From: Chthoniobacteraceae bacterium
Lineage (GTDB): Bacteria; Verrucomicrobiota; Verrucomicrobiia; Chthoniobacterales; Chthoniobacteraceae
DNA length: 64,000 bases
Assembly: GCA_947479475.1 (NCBI GenBank)
Contig: CANJZW010000001.1
Span: forward strand, 99,125 to 163,124
Direction: 5' to 3'
Below the pieces are notes generated by a model. The model did not search any database, was not told the DNA's origin, and saw only the letters and a list, made by a program, of their open reading frames with translations. Position 1 is the stretch's first letter. Each line of letters starts with the position of its first letter. Position numbers and translations under genes: made by a program. Below, in pieces: positions 28,769-36,690 of the stretch.

Positions 28769-28798
28769 GTTCTTGGTTCTTGGTTCTTGGTTCTTGGT
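28769..28798. repeat. (GTTCTTG)4 tandem repeat
   Basis: Four exact copies of a 7-bp unit between the LRR gene start and the preceding paralogue B gene. A separate hairpin TGCTGGG (28817-28823) / CCCAGCA (28834-28840) follows. Confidence 0.8.
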
Positions 28799-28878
28799 TT
28801 CGGATTGCCGGCGTCTTGCTGGGCGACGAAAAACCCAGCACGAAAAACTTGGGACCAAAAACTTAGAACGCTAAGGCA

Positions 28879-30174
28879 TTAATATTTCGGGAAGATCGCC
28901 GGTGTGGGAAAGCGGTCTTCATGGCTGAAGTTGCCGTCACCAAGGAACTCCTCCCGAGGCACTCTGACGTTGGGCCAGTCTGCAGGACGGACACGGACGA
29001 CTCGTGTGGGGCGGATACCCTCAATGATGAGGTCCGTTTCAAAATGGATTTGGATCCCGCTGCTGCCCATAGGTTCTTCGCCGTCCAGTTTCGTGACGTC
29101 GAGGATCGAGCCTTTTGAGGCCATGTGCGCGGGTCCATAACCACCGCCCGCGTGCTTCAAGGTATTCTCGGCCGCATTCATCAGCGCAGGAACACCCTTC
29201 TTAAAATCCGCGATGATGGAGGCATCCACGTCGCCAAACAAGGTCGCGGTCACGGTCGCGCGGCCGAACTTGCCATACTCGACGGCATCGACCCAGGCGG
29301 GTAGCCAGCGGCTCCGGATGAGGGCTTTGTGTACCTCGGCCTGATTTTTGGCGGCGCGTTGTTTAGCGGTATCGTCCAGCCAAATATCCGAGATGTGGAA
29401 CTGAACCCACGCCTTTTCCGTGGTGGGCTGCCAGGTGAGTCCGAGCAGGACGGCCTGGCCATCGAGGGATTTTTTTCCTGTGGCTGGCCAAATGCCCTCG
29501 GCGATCAGGTCCTCTATCCCGAGGCATTCGCGGCCGCGCCAGATGCGGGTGGCTGCATCGAAGGTCATTGTCTCGTCGGTCGCCTTGCCTTCGCCGCCTT
29601 CCTTCAATTCGCGGCTGGCAATAATTTTTCCCTGGTTATTTTGGAGGTCCACTTCTTTGAGTTTCCAGACCTTGCCTTCGCGCTGGCAGTGGCTGGGCTC
29701 GTCCTCGAGGAGGAGAACGTGGTTCTCGGCGGGTGCCGTGCCGAGGGGACGAAAGCCGGCTGTGTTTTCCTTGTTGTTGACCGGCAACACTGGAACGGAG
29801 GAGGTGTTAGGGTCAGGCGGAAGAAAGGCGCGGATGTGCAGCATGGTTCCGAGCGGGATGTCCCGCAGATCCGCCGGTGAGCCGTGATAATGCACGATGC
29901 CGTAGGGGAGCATTGCAAAGGGTCGCGGGTCGCCTCGGAATAAATCGTTTGCCCCCTGCACGCGGATGCTGCCGCGGCGGTTGGCATGATCGACAAACAC
30001 GAGTTCGCCCCGGTACGAGTGAGCCTTTTCCAAAGGAGGGAACTTCCCCGCTTCGGGGCGGAATGGCTCCTCTGCAGCGATTGCAGCGTTTGGGAGCAGC
30101 AAGAAGCCTAGGCACAACGCCACGAGACAGCGGCGCAAGGGAGTGGTGGCGTGATTGATTCTTGGAGGGATCAT
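28879..30174 (-). CDS. Secreted protein of an unrecognised family, paralogue B
   Basis: Exported 431-residue member of the five-copy family with signal peptide ending AAIAAEE. It is closest to paralogue A1: [123 protein letters not shown] and VPREEFLGDGNFSHEDRFPT. The high similarity to A1 shows recent duplication. In operon 2 it follows the remnant of the DUF1552 gene. No enzymatic motif is recognisable. Confidence 0.78.
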   Translation of the reverse strand: MIPPRINHATTPLRRCLVALCLGFLLLPNAAIAAEEPFRPEAGKFPPLEKAHSYRGELVFVDHANRRGSIRVQGANDLFRGDPRPFAMLPYGIVHYHGSPADLRDIPLGTMLHIRAFLPPDPNTSSVPVLPVNNKENTAGFRPLGTAPAENHVLLLEDEPSHCQREGKVWKLKEVDLQNNQGKIIASRELKEGGEGKATDETMTFDAATRIWRGRECLGIEDLIAEGIWPATGKKSLDGQAVLLGLTWQPTTEKAWVQFHISDIWLDDTAKQRAAKNQAEVHKALIRSRWLPAWVDAVEYGKFGRATVTATLFGDVDASIIADFKKGVPALMNAAENTLKHAGGGYGPAHMASKGSILDVTKLDGEEPMGSSGIQIHFETDLIIEGIRPTRVVRVRPADWPNVRVPREEFLGDGNFSHEDRFPTPAIFPKY

Positions 30175-30255
30175 TTGCGACAGGATAATAGGGACAGGAG
30201 AACGAACGGGGTTAAATCGGAGATTAGTAGAGTGGTTGAGTAACGAAATGCCTGG

Positions 30256-30423
30256 CTACATCACTCCAACACTCCATTTTTTCCTTCGGGAAATTGTGAT
30301 CACCTCCCCTATGCCGCCCATGCTGAAGGTGGCAAAGCGGGTGACATCCGTCTGGAAGGCGAGCGCCATGAGATCATGGAGAGTGCGGAAATAATCCTCC
30401 GCCATGGTGGAGGCAATGCGCAT
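30256..30423 (-). pseudogene. Truncated remnant of a DUF1552 gene, operon 2
   Basis: A 55-codon frame reads [20 protein letters not shown] and then [11 protein letters not shown], nearly identical to the DUF1552 protein of operon 1 ([31 protein letters not shown]). Only this internal piece of about 40 residues remains; both flanks are unrelated, and a simple-repeat tract (30421-30452) abuts one end. Operon 2 therefore lost its DUF1552 gene and kept cytochrome, paralogue B and LRR gene. Confidence 0.85.
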
Positions 30424-30452
30424 GGTTCATGGTTGTTGGTTGTTGGTTGGGT
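30421..30452. repeat. GGTTGTT-type simple repeat tract
   Basis: CATGGTTCATGGTTGTTGG and further GTTGTTGG units border the DUF1552 remnant and lie ahead of the operon 2 cytochrome's 3' end. The GGGAACCAAGAAC tail at 30476-30488 is the inverted form of the same kind of unit. Confidence 0.6.
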
Positions 30453-30501
30453 TCAGAATGATTGTTTTCTGCACCGGGAACCAAGAACAAGGAACATATC
30501 A

Positions 30502-32991
30502 TCAGCGTTTACGCATGAGATCGGACAGGGCCACGGCGCGGACGATGTCCTTGACCCGATAGTCGTTCTTCTTCGCTTCGGCCTTGATAGCATTGAGGTC
30601 TTCCTGGTCGTCAAAGGTGAGCACGCGGCGGAGGCCGAAGGTGCAAAGGTGCTCGATGAAGGCTCTGGCGACCTTGTCGCGGTCTTCGAGCAGCCGTTGT
30701 TTGAAACTGGGGGCATCCTTGAAGGCACGTCCATCGGGCATCGAGCCAGCGGGATTGATCAAAGGGTCGTCGCCAACTCCTGCTGGGACCTTTTCACGGG
30801 TGCGCCACTGGCCGATGGCATCGTAGTTTTCCCAGGCTAGTCCCAGCGGGTCTATCTTCGCATGGCAGGCGGCGCAGTTCGCATCGTTGCGGTGCGCCTC
30901 CAGTTTGTCGCGAAGCGTTGCCTTCGGGCTTTTCGCCGGGTTGGGCTCGATGGCGGGCACGTTCGCCGGCGGTGGAGGAGGCGTCTTACCGAGGACCACC
31001 TGACTGAGCCAGACGCCGCGATGTACCGGGCGGTGGCGCGTGCCGTCCGAGGTCAGTCCGAGCACAGCGCCCATCGTCAGCAGACCGCCGCGATGATCCT
31101 CGGGCTTCAGCGAGACCCGCTCGAAACCGCCCGTCTTCGGCTCCGGGAATCCGTAAAAATTGCAGAGCCGGGCATTGGCTATGGTCCAGTCGGAATCGAT
31201 GAAGTCCTCAATGGACATGTTTTTGCCGAACATCTCGCGGAAAAACTCCACGGGCTCGGCGCGCATGCTGGTTTCTAGCCACGGGTCGTAAGTTGGGTAG
31301 AGCTTTTTGTCCGGCGGGAACATCCCGACACGGTGTAGTTGCAGCCACTGACGTGCAAAATCGTCGATGAAGCGGCTGGCCCGGCTGTCCGTCAGCATCC
31401 GGTCCACTTCCTTCCTCAGGCCCTCGCCTTTGAGCTTGCCGCCTTTGGCCGCCGTTAAGAGGCTCTCGTCGGGCATCGAACTCCACAGAAAATAGGAGAG
31501 CCGCGATGTGAGTTCCGAGTCGGTGAGATGTTCGCGGGTCAGCGTATCGCCCTCGACGAGGTAGAGGAAGTGCCTCGATGTCAGGACACCCTGCAAGGCA
31601 ACACGATACGCGTCTGCTGTTGTTTCACCCGCCTCACGCTCGGTGTGATACGACCGGAGATACTCCTCTAGCTCCTCCTTCTTCACCGCCCGCCGCCAGG
31701 CGCGCTCGGCGAAGCGTTGTAAATGCTCCGCGACCACTTGAGGGTTTGAATCATTGGGCGGCAGCAAACCCGTGCGCCGGGCTTTTTCTGTCTCTGAAAC
31801 CAGCGGGCCCTCCCATTCAATCCAATCTAGGAGTACCGCAGAGAAAAGACCGTGCCCCTTGTCATCGAACATCTGCGGCGCGCTCGGATTCAGCATCTGA
31901 GTTTCGCTGCTGTGAGTAAAAATATACGCGGGCCTGGTGCCGATCGCGTAGGTAAAGGCTCCGCCGCTTCTGCCGGAGATTTCATCGGTTGCCACCACGT
32001 TAAAGTGCAGGGTTGTCGGCATCTCCAAGAAGACATCGAACTCATAGATTTGCGGACTGTCCTCCGGGACGGTGACGTCAAATTCGATGAGACCTTCGAC
32101 GGCCCCGTTGTCTTCCCTCCTCTTGCCAATCTTCAGGTGCGCGGGCTGACCGCCAATGGGACGAATCCCGCTTGCCTGGAGGCGCATCCGGTAGAGACCG
32201 CTGTGTTCCGGCCCGACTACTCCTTTCCCGAACCACTCTGGCGAGAGTGCTCCTTTGATGCCTTCATTCGAAAAGGACATGCCAGGGGCCATCAGGTAAC
32301 GCAGCGGACGCTTGATGCCGAACCGGGTAAGCGCCTCCATCTGGGATTTCCCGCCACCATAACGCAAATCCGTAGCGGTTTTGCGGACTTTACGAGCCTC
32401 GCCAGGCGCGGTGGGGAAGGCGCGGTCCAGCACGGTTGCCGCCGCACGGTAATAGCGATCTACATGAGACGGTGAAAGCGAAAGCTCTGACCCGATGCGC
32501 TCAAACCCGTGCCAGAGTGTGTCTTCGTTCAGTTCCCCCGACTTGGTGGGATCATAGCGCACGCCGAGTAGGTCATAGACAGTGTTTTGATACTCCCTCC
32601 GGCTCAGTCGATAATGCGCCACGGCTGGTCGCGCCGCCATCCGCGATGCCCGGCCCTCCTTGAGGAGCGAGTCGAGATTTGTCACAAAGGCCGCTATCTC
32701 CTCCTGCGTCGGTTTTTTATCTTTATCCTTCTTGGGTGGCATCTCGCCACTGTTGACATTTTCGATGGCCTCCGCCCAGTGATGGCTGTCGGTGCCCGAC
32801 TTGAAGTCGCGGGAGAGCTGGTCAAAGCGCAAGTCCCCCTTCTCCTTCTCAGGGCCATGGCAGCGGACGCAGTGCTTCTCCAGGAAGGCTTCAAACGGTT
32901 CCGTAGCACGGCCGGCACCACGCAAGCCAATGCTGGCGGCGAGGAGCAGCGCGGCGGCTAAGGATGAGTGTAAGAGATAGGGGGGAGTCAT
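30502..32991 (-). CDS. DUF1587/1592/1588/1585 cytochrome c protein, operon 2
   Basis: Exported 829-residue paralogue of the operon 1 cytochrome with the same domain order: signal peptide (1-28), heme motif CVRCH at 41-45, DUF1587 ([21 protein letters not shown]), central beta domain, DUF1595, DUF1592 ([17 protein letters not shown]), DUF1588 with the second CAACH, and DUF1585 ([13 protein letters not shown] at the end). Similarity to the operon 1 copy is very high over the whole length, which indicates recent tandem duplication of the unit. The ATG at 32991 lies 51 nt from the conserved palindrome, exactly as in operons 1 and 3. The CAACH could bind a second heme or metal. Confidence 0.92.
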   Translation of the reverse strand: MTPPYLLHSSLAAALLLAASIGLRGAGRATEPFEAFLEKHCVRCHGPEKEKGDLRFDQLSRDFKSGTDSHHWAEAIENVNSGEMPPKKDKDKKPTQEEIAAFVTNLDSLLKEGRASRMAARPAVAHYRLSRREYQNTVYDLLGVRYDPTKSGELNEDTLWHGFERIGSELSLSPSHVDRYYRAAATVLDRAFPTAPGEARKVRKTATDLRYGGGKSQMEALTRFGIKRPLRYLMAPGMSFSNEGIKGALSPEWFGKGVVGPEHSGLYRMRLQASGIRPIGGQPAHLKIGKRREDNGAVEGLIEFDVTVPEDSPQIYEFDVFLEMPTTLHFNVVATDEISGRSGGAFTYAIGTRPAYIFTHSSETQMLNPSAPQMFDDKGHGLFSAVLLDWIEWEGPLVSETEKARRTGLLPPNDSNPQVVAEHLQRFAERAWRRAVKKEELEEYLRSYHTEREAGETTADAYRVALQGVLTSRHFLYLVEGDTLTREHLTDSELTSRLSYFLWSSMPDESLLTAAKGGKLKGEGLRKEVDRMLTDSRASRFIDDFARQWLQLHRVGMFPPDKKLYPTYDPWLETSMRAEPVEFFREMFGKNMSIEDFIDSDWTIANARLCNFYGFPEPKTGGFERVSLKPEDHRGGLLTMGAVLGLTSDGTRHRPVHRGVWLSQVVLGKTPPPPPANVPAIEPNPAKSPKATLRDKLEAHRNDANCAACHAKIDPLGLAWENYDAIGQWRTREKVPAGVGDDPLINPAGSMPDGRAFKDAPSFKQRLLEDRDKVARAFIEHLCTFGLRRVLTFDDQEDLNAIKAEAKKNDYRVKDIVRAVALSDLMRKR

Positions 32992-33013
32992 GGAGGGGTA
33001 CAATCAATACCCC

Positions 33014-33060
33014 AGTGTGCCACCTCTGTTTGCGTGTAGCTACCCCCGAAAACTCGGGGG
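33014..33060 (-). promoter_or_regulatory. Operon 2 head element: palindrome and -10-like hexamer
   Basis: CCCCCGA (33043-33049), AAAC, TCGGGGG (33054-33060). On the minus strand TAGCTACACGCAAA follows directly, and CACACT (33014-33019) stands at the aligned -10 position. The start codon at 32991 is 51 nt from the palindrome, as in operons 1 and 3. Confidence 0.65.
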
Positions 33061-33142
33061 TGTCACTGGGATTGCTACGGCATCAACGTCAGACTCAGCG
33101 ACCTGTGCTCAAAAAGAAAAGGGGGTGTTCACAGATGGATGC

Positions 33143-34144
33143 CTACTTGAACTGCAAGGAAGTCTTCGGTAGCAGCGCTTTAATCTTAACCTGCACTTCT
33201 TCGCTAAACGGCTCTTTGAAAGGCACGAGGCGCATCGACTTAAGGAAGGCGAAATCTTTGAGCACGGAAAGTCTCTCGTCGGGGAAAGGAACCCTCCCGA
33301 GTTCGACATGCTCCAGTTGGGCGAGGCTGGCGATTGTTTTAAGTTCGGCATCGGTCAGCTTTGTGGCGTTCGTCAGGGTGAGGCGGCGCAGCGAGGCGAT
33401 TCCTTTGATCAATGGGATGCATTCCGCTGACTCAAAACCCTCGCCGAGTTGCAATGACTCCAGCGGGAGCTTAGCAAGGTGAACCAAGGCCTGCGGATTG
33501 GCCTTCGGTGTGCCGAGTTCAAGGCTCTTGAGCTTGGTGAGCTTCGCGAGGTTTGGTGCGCCGGCATCGCTGAACTTAGCGTGGGCAAGGCTGATGCTTT
33601 CGAGGTTGGGTAGGTGATCGCAGAGTTCCTTGAGGCCCTCGTCGTTGATGCTGCTGCCGCGATGGCTGACGCGGGTGACCTTGGTCCAGCCCGAGCATTT
33701 GGCGTAGGCGATGCCGGTGATCCCAGTGCCGACGAACGAAAAGCTTTCGAGGTTTTTAAGTCCGGCGAAGATTTCCATGCCCGCATCGGTGAGTTTACCG
33801 TTATTGGTGAAACGGAGCGTTTTGAGGTTTGTGAGATTGCTGAGAGGCGTGAGCCATTCGTCATTAGCCTTTGTGGCGATCACGTTGAGCGACTCGAGTG
33901 TGGTGATGTGGCCAATGTGCTCGAAGAAGGCGGCGTCATAGGGATCGTCCTTGCGATGGTCGTGGGGACCCGCGCCCGGTACGGCGAGATCGACGAGCTT
34001 GAGGCTCTGTCCGTCCTCTGTCTTTTCGATTTTGCCCTTCGCGCCTTCAACGGTGCGGATGACTGCTTCGACATGCGGGTCGAGGGCGAAGGCGAGGTTC
34101 GTCGCGAACGCTAGGGTCAGGAATGTGATGGTGGGGAGTTTCAT
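33143..34144 (-). CDS. Secreted leucine-rich-repeat protein, operon 3
   Basis: Exported 333-residue LRR protein with signal peptide (1-21, FATNLAFALDP). The N-terminal segment HVEAVIRTVEGAKGKIEKTE is followed by repeats from about residue 75: LSNLTNLKTLRFTNNGKLTD, IFAGLKNLESFSFVGTG, LCDHLPNLESISLAHAKF and LAKLTKLKSLELGTPK. It is the best-preserved representative of the LRR family, whose remnants lie at 19957-20043 and 27325-27465. Last gene of operon 3, 142 bp after paralogue C2 and just before the head element of operon 2. Confidence 0.85.
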   Translation of the reverse strand: MKLPTITFLTLAFATNLAFALDPHVEAVIRTVEGAKGKIEKTEDGQSLKLVDLAVPGAGPHDHRKDDPYDAAFFEHIGHITTLESLNVIATKANDEWLTPLSNLTNLKTLRFTNNGKLTDAGMEIFAGLKNLESFSFVGTGITGIAYAKCSGWTKVTRVSHRGSSINDEGLKELCDHLPNLESISLAHAKFSDAGAPNLAKLTKLKSLELGTPKANPQALVHLAKLPLESLQLGEGFESAECIPLIKGIASLRRLTLTNATKLTDAELKTIASLAQLEHVELGRVPFPDERLSVLKDFAFLKSMRLVPFKEPFSEEVQVKIKALLPKTSLQFK

Positions 34145-34152
34145 GGTTCTTA

Positions 34153-34196
34153 GTTGTTGGTTGTTGGTTGTTGGTTGTTGGTTGTTGGTTGTTGGT
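34153..34196. repeat. (GTTGTTG)6 tandem repeat
   Basis: Six copies of a 7-bp unit directly upstream of the LRR gene start, joined to the 10-bp tandem array that follows. Confidence 0.85.
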
Positions 34197-34200
34197 TATT

Positions 34201-34290
34201 CGGGGCTATTCGGGGCTATTCGGGGCTATTCGGGGCTATTCGGGGCTATTCGGGGCTATTCGGGGCTATTCGGGGCTATTCGGGGCTATT
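34201..34290. repeat. Nine exact copies of the 10-bp unit CGGGGCTATT
   Basis: A perfect tandem array with a 10-bp period, close to one helical turn, so the TATT steps are phased on one face. The last copy overlaps the end of paralogue C2: the TAG stop is itself part of the unit (AATAGCCCCG on the minus strand). The array fills the space between C2 and the LRR gene. Expansion from the stop codon region by replication slippage is the likely origin. Confidence 0.95.
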
Positions 34291-35536
34291 CGCGGCCCTC
34301 GAATCGTTCTTCTTGCGGAAGGGAGTTGACTGTCCAGGTGGCTGGGTAGAAACGGACGATACGCCCCGGGCGGTAGCCTTCGAGCATCATCCCGCATTTG
34401 ACTCTGATCTGAACGCCGCTGCACCCGGGGACCACCGGCACTTTGCCAAAGTCCACGATGTTTCCGCCTTTACGATCGTTGACGGGGTCGTAGGTCATGA
34501 GGGTAGGAAGCGCCACGGCTATACCACCTTTAGGAGCCTTTGGATCATCCTCCGGCACGGAGAACGGCCACCCAAGAGGCTTTTCATCGATGCCCTTGAG
34601 TTCGTCAAAGAGTTTGGGATCCACTCCATCGAAGAACGTGATCGTGACGTGCTGTGTGGCGTCATCCACAGCGCTCACAAAGCCCGGCAGACCGCGCTCG
34701 CGAATGTGGTTTCGGTGGCATTCGAGTTGATGCGCGGTGGCGACTGCACGGCTCGCCTCATCCAGTAAGATCTCTTTGAGGCGGCCCGGACCGTAGAGCG
34801 TGGCCCACGTGAGGTTGAAAAGGACAGTCTGGCCGGGGCGCAATGCTTTCAGGTCCGCGATGCGGTCGTTTTGGAACACGCGTGTGCGGGTGAGGAGGTC
34901 GAAAGTTTTCGCCTTGCCGTCCCCGGCGGCTTTGCTGTTCTCGAAGAGCACGGCATGAAGCTTCATCGCGGTGAGATCGACGCTCTCGATTTTCCAGTGC
35001 TGCTTCTGCCGTGCGTGGAAGGTGAAATCGTCCTCCAAGCGTAGGCAGCGCCGGAATTCCCATTCGTCCGTTTTGCGTTTGTTCGAGGTGTCAGGCAGCG
35101 GAGTCTTGTCGTTCGGATCTCTCTGGTAAAACAATCCATGCAGGTGGGTGCCGAGCGGGACGTCCTGCAAGGCGGCCGGTGCACCGTGATACCAGACCGA
35201 ACCGAAAGGTAGCAGGCCCGATTCGAGAGGTAGATCGTGAAAACCCGCCTGCTGGCTGTCATTGCGATCCACACGAATTTGGAACCGCCGCTCGAGATGA
35301 TCCACCTGGATGAGTTCGCCGGAGACTGCGTGTGCCGACCCCTCCGGGGGAAACTGACCTTCGACGATCTGATACCAGTCCGGTTTGTCACCGGGCTTTC
35401 GGTCCTTCGGGTTGACTCGCTTCTCGCTTGCCTTCACCGGTCCATCGGCGTCGGTGCGGAACATGGCTTTGTCTTCGGCGTGGAGAAGTGCCGTCAGGCA
35501 CCGGAGGGCGAGGAGCGACGTGAGGATCAGGCGCAT
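34286..35536 (-). CDS. Secreted protein of an unrecognised family, paralogue C2
   Basis: Exported 416-residue, more divergent member of the five-copy family, closest to the protein at 41693. Signal peptide MRLILTSLLALRCLTALLHA. Shared landmarks: SGELIQVDHLERRFQIRVDR, GSVWYHGAPAALQDVPLGTH, LRLEDDFTFHARQKQHWKIE, VLFNLTWATLYGPGRLKEIL, LPGFVSAVDDATQHVTITFF, TYDPVNDRKGGNI, GCSGVQIRVKCGMMLEGYRP and RFYPATW. The stop codon lies inside a tandem repeat array. It is in operon 3, downstream of the lactonase-type gene. No known domain recognised. Confidence 0.78.
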   Translation of the reverse strand: MRLILTSLLALRCLTALLHAEDKAMFRTDADGPVKASEKRVNPKDRKPGDKPDWYQIVEGQFPPEGSAHAVSGELIQVDHLERRFQIRVDRNDSQQAGFHDLPLESGLLPFGSVWYHGAPAALQDVPLGTHLHGLFYQRDPNDKTPLPDTSNKRKTDEWEFRRCLRLEDDFTFHARQKQHWKIESVDLTAMKLHAVLFENSKAAGDGKAKTFDLLTRTRVFQNDRIADLKALRPGQTVLFNLTWATLYGPGRLKEILLDEASRAVATAHQLECHRNHIRERGLPGFVSAVDDATQHVTITFFDGVDPKLFDELKGIDEKPLGWPFSVPEDDPKAPKGGIAVALPTLMTYDPVNDRKGGNIVDFGKVPVVPGCSGVQIRVKCGMMLEGYRPGRIVRFYPATWTVNSLPQEERFEGRE

Positions 35537-35591
35537 TTGTTCCTTCTTCTTGGTTCTTGAAACGCTGAGATTATCCCAACAAGTGAGAAGT

Positions 35592-36668
35592 TCAGCGGGC
35601 GACGATGTCAGAGATGTTCTTGTCGCAAGGGATGGAAGCTACTTTATCGAGGGAGCCATCCTTGCCGACCTTGTACGCGGTAATGCTCGCTCCGTTGAAC
35701 GCGGTCACGAAGAGGAATTCCCCTTTCGGCGAGAGCGTGAAACCCCACGGGATCTTGTCTGCAGGCGTGCGACCGATTAGGGAGATGTTTCCGTTCTCGT
35801 CGATCCGGTATCGGGTGATCCAATCGAAGTCTCGTTGGTGTCCGCGGATCCCCGCGAACAGGAAGCGTCCGTCCGGGGTGATGACGATATCGGAGGAGGA
35901 GATACCCTCTTTGGGTTCGTGAGCTGTCACGGCGTCGCAGACATTCCTGAACTTCAAGCGGCCTTCGCTATCGCGGTCGTAAACGGAGACGCCGAGGTTT
36001 TGCTCGTTGCTGAAGTAAACCACGGGAAGTGCGGGGTGGTAGACCATGTGGCGCGGCCCCGTGCCGGCAGGAGGGAGGACATTCGCGGGTTCCATCGGCT
36101 CGAGGCTGCCAGTCTTCGCATCGAAGCGGTATTGGAGGATGGCGTTGTTCCCCTTCACGTAGGGGATGTAGATGTTGCGGTTGTCGGGCGAGGCAAGGAT
36201 GCAGTGGGCTTCCTTTCGTCCTTCGTCGCGGCCCGCGACCCATCCGGTTGGGGCGCCGTTGTCGCCAAGACCGTAAACATCCACCGCGCCGCTGCCGTAA
36301 TCCGCGCTCAGCAGGAAGCGGCTTGACGGATCCGTGCTGAGATAGGCTGTGCCATGTTTCAGTTTGAAGCTCTGTTGGCTGGCGACGCCTCCGGAGGCGT
36401 CGAGGGAGACGGTCGCAGCCGGGACGCTGTCGACCGCTCCGCCGCCTGCCCCGACATAGAGGATCGGCTTGGAGGAATGCAGGGTGATGGTTCTGGCCGG
36501 GAAGCCAAGGTCCACTTTGGACTCCACGGCGAGCTCGATGCCGGTCGGGGACGGTTTCGCTGCGATGACCCAGAGCTGTTTGCTTTCCGAGCTGGGAGCG
36601 TAAACGTGGAATGGCGGCTCGCCATTCACGACGGCGGTGAAGGCCAGCAGGGTGGCGAGGAGTTTCAT
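35592..36668 (-). CDS. Secreted lactonase family beta-propeller protein, operon 3
   Basis: Exported 358-residue seven-bladed beta-propeller of the 6-phosphogluconolactonase (lactonase) type with signal peptide MKLLATLLAFTAVVNG. Typical blade motifs are GTGPRHMVYHPALPVVYFSN, GISSSDIVITPDGRFLFAG, IPWGFTLSPKGEFLFVTAFN and the terminal KDGSLDKVASIPC. Related cytosolic enzymes hydrolyse 6-phosphogluconolactone; the secreted PVC copies more likely act on sugar lactones produced by periplasmic oxidation. This fits a cluster of cytochrome-linked oxidoreductases. A second lactonase-type gene lies at 61146. Confidence 0.87.
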   Translation of the reverse strand: MKLLATLLAFTAVVNGEPPFHVYAPSSESKQLWVIAAKPSPTGIELAVESKVDLGFPARTITLHSSKPILYVGAGGGAVDSVPAATVSLDASGGVASQQSFKLKHGTAYLSTDPSSRFLLSADYGSGAVDVYGLGDNGAPTGWVAGRDEGRKEAHCILASPDNRNIYIPYVKGNNAILQYRFDAKTGSLEPMEPANVLPPAGTGPRHMVYHPALPVVYFSNEQNLGVSVYDRDSEGRLKFRNVCDAVTAHEPKEGISSSDIVITPDGRFLFAGIRGHQRDFDWITRYRIDENGNISLIGRTPADKIPWGFTLSPKGEFLFVTAFNGASITAYKVGKDGSLDKVASIPCDKNISDIVAR

Positions 36669-36690
36669 GTTTCTGGTTCTTGGTTCTTGG

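Noticed and set aside
34153..34290. Possible CRISPR array
   Set aside because: Units of 7 and 10 bp are contiguous with no spacers and no cas genes nearby.
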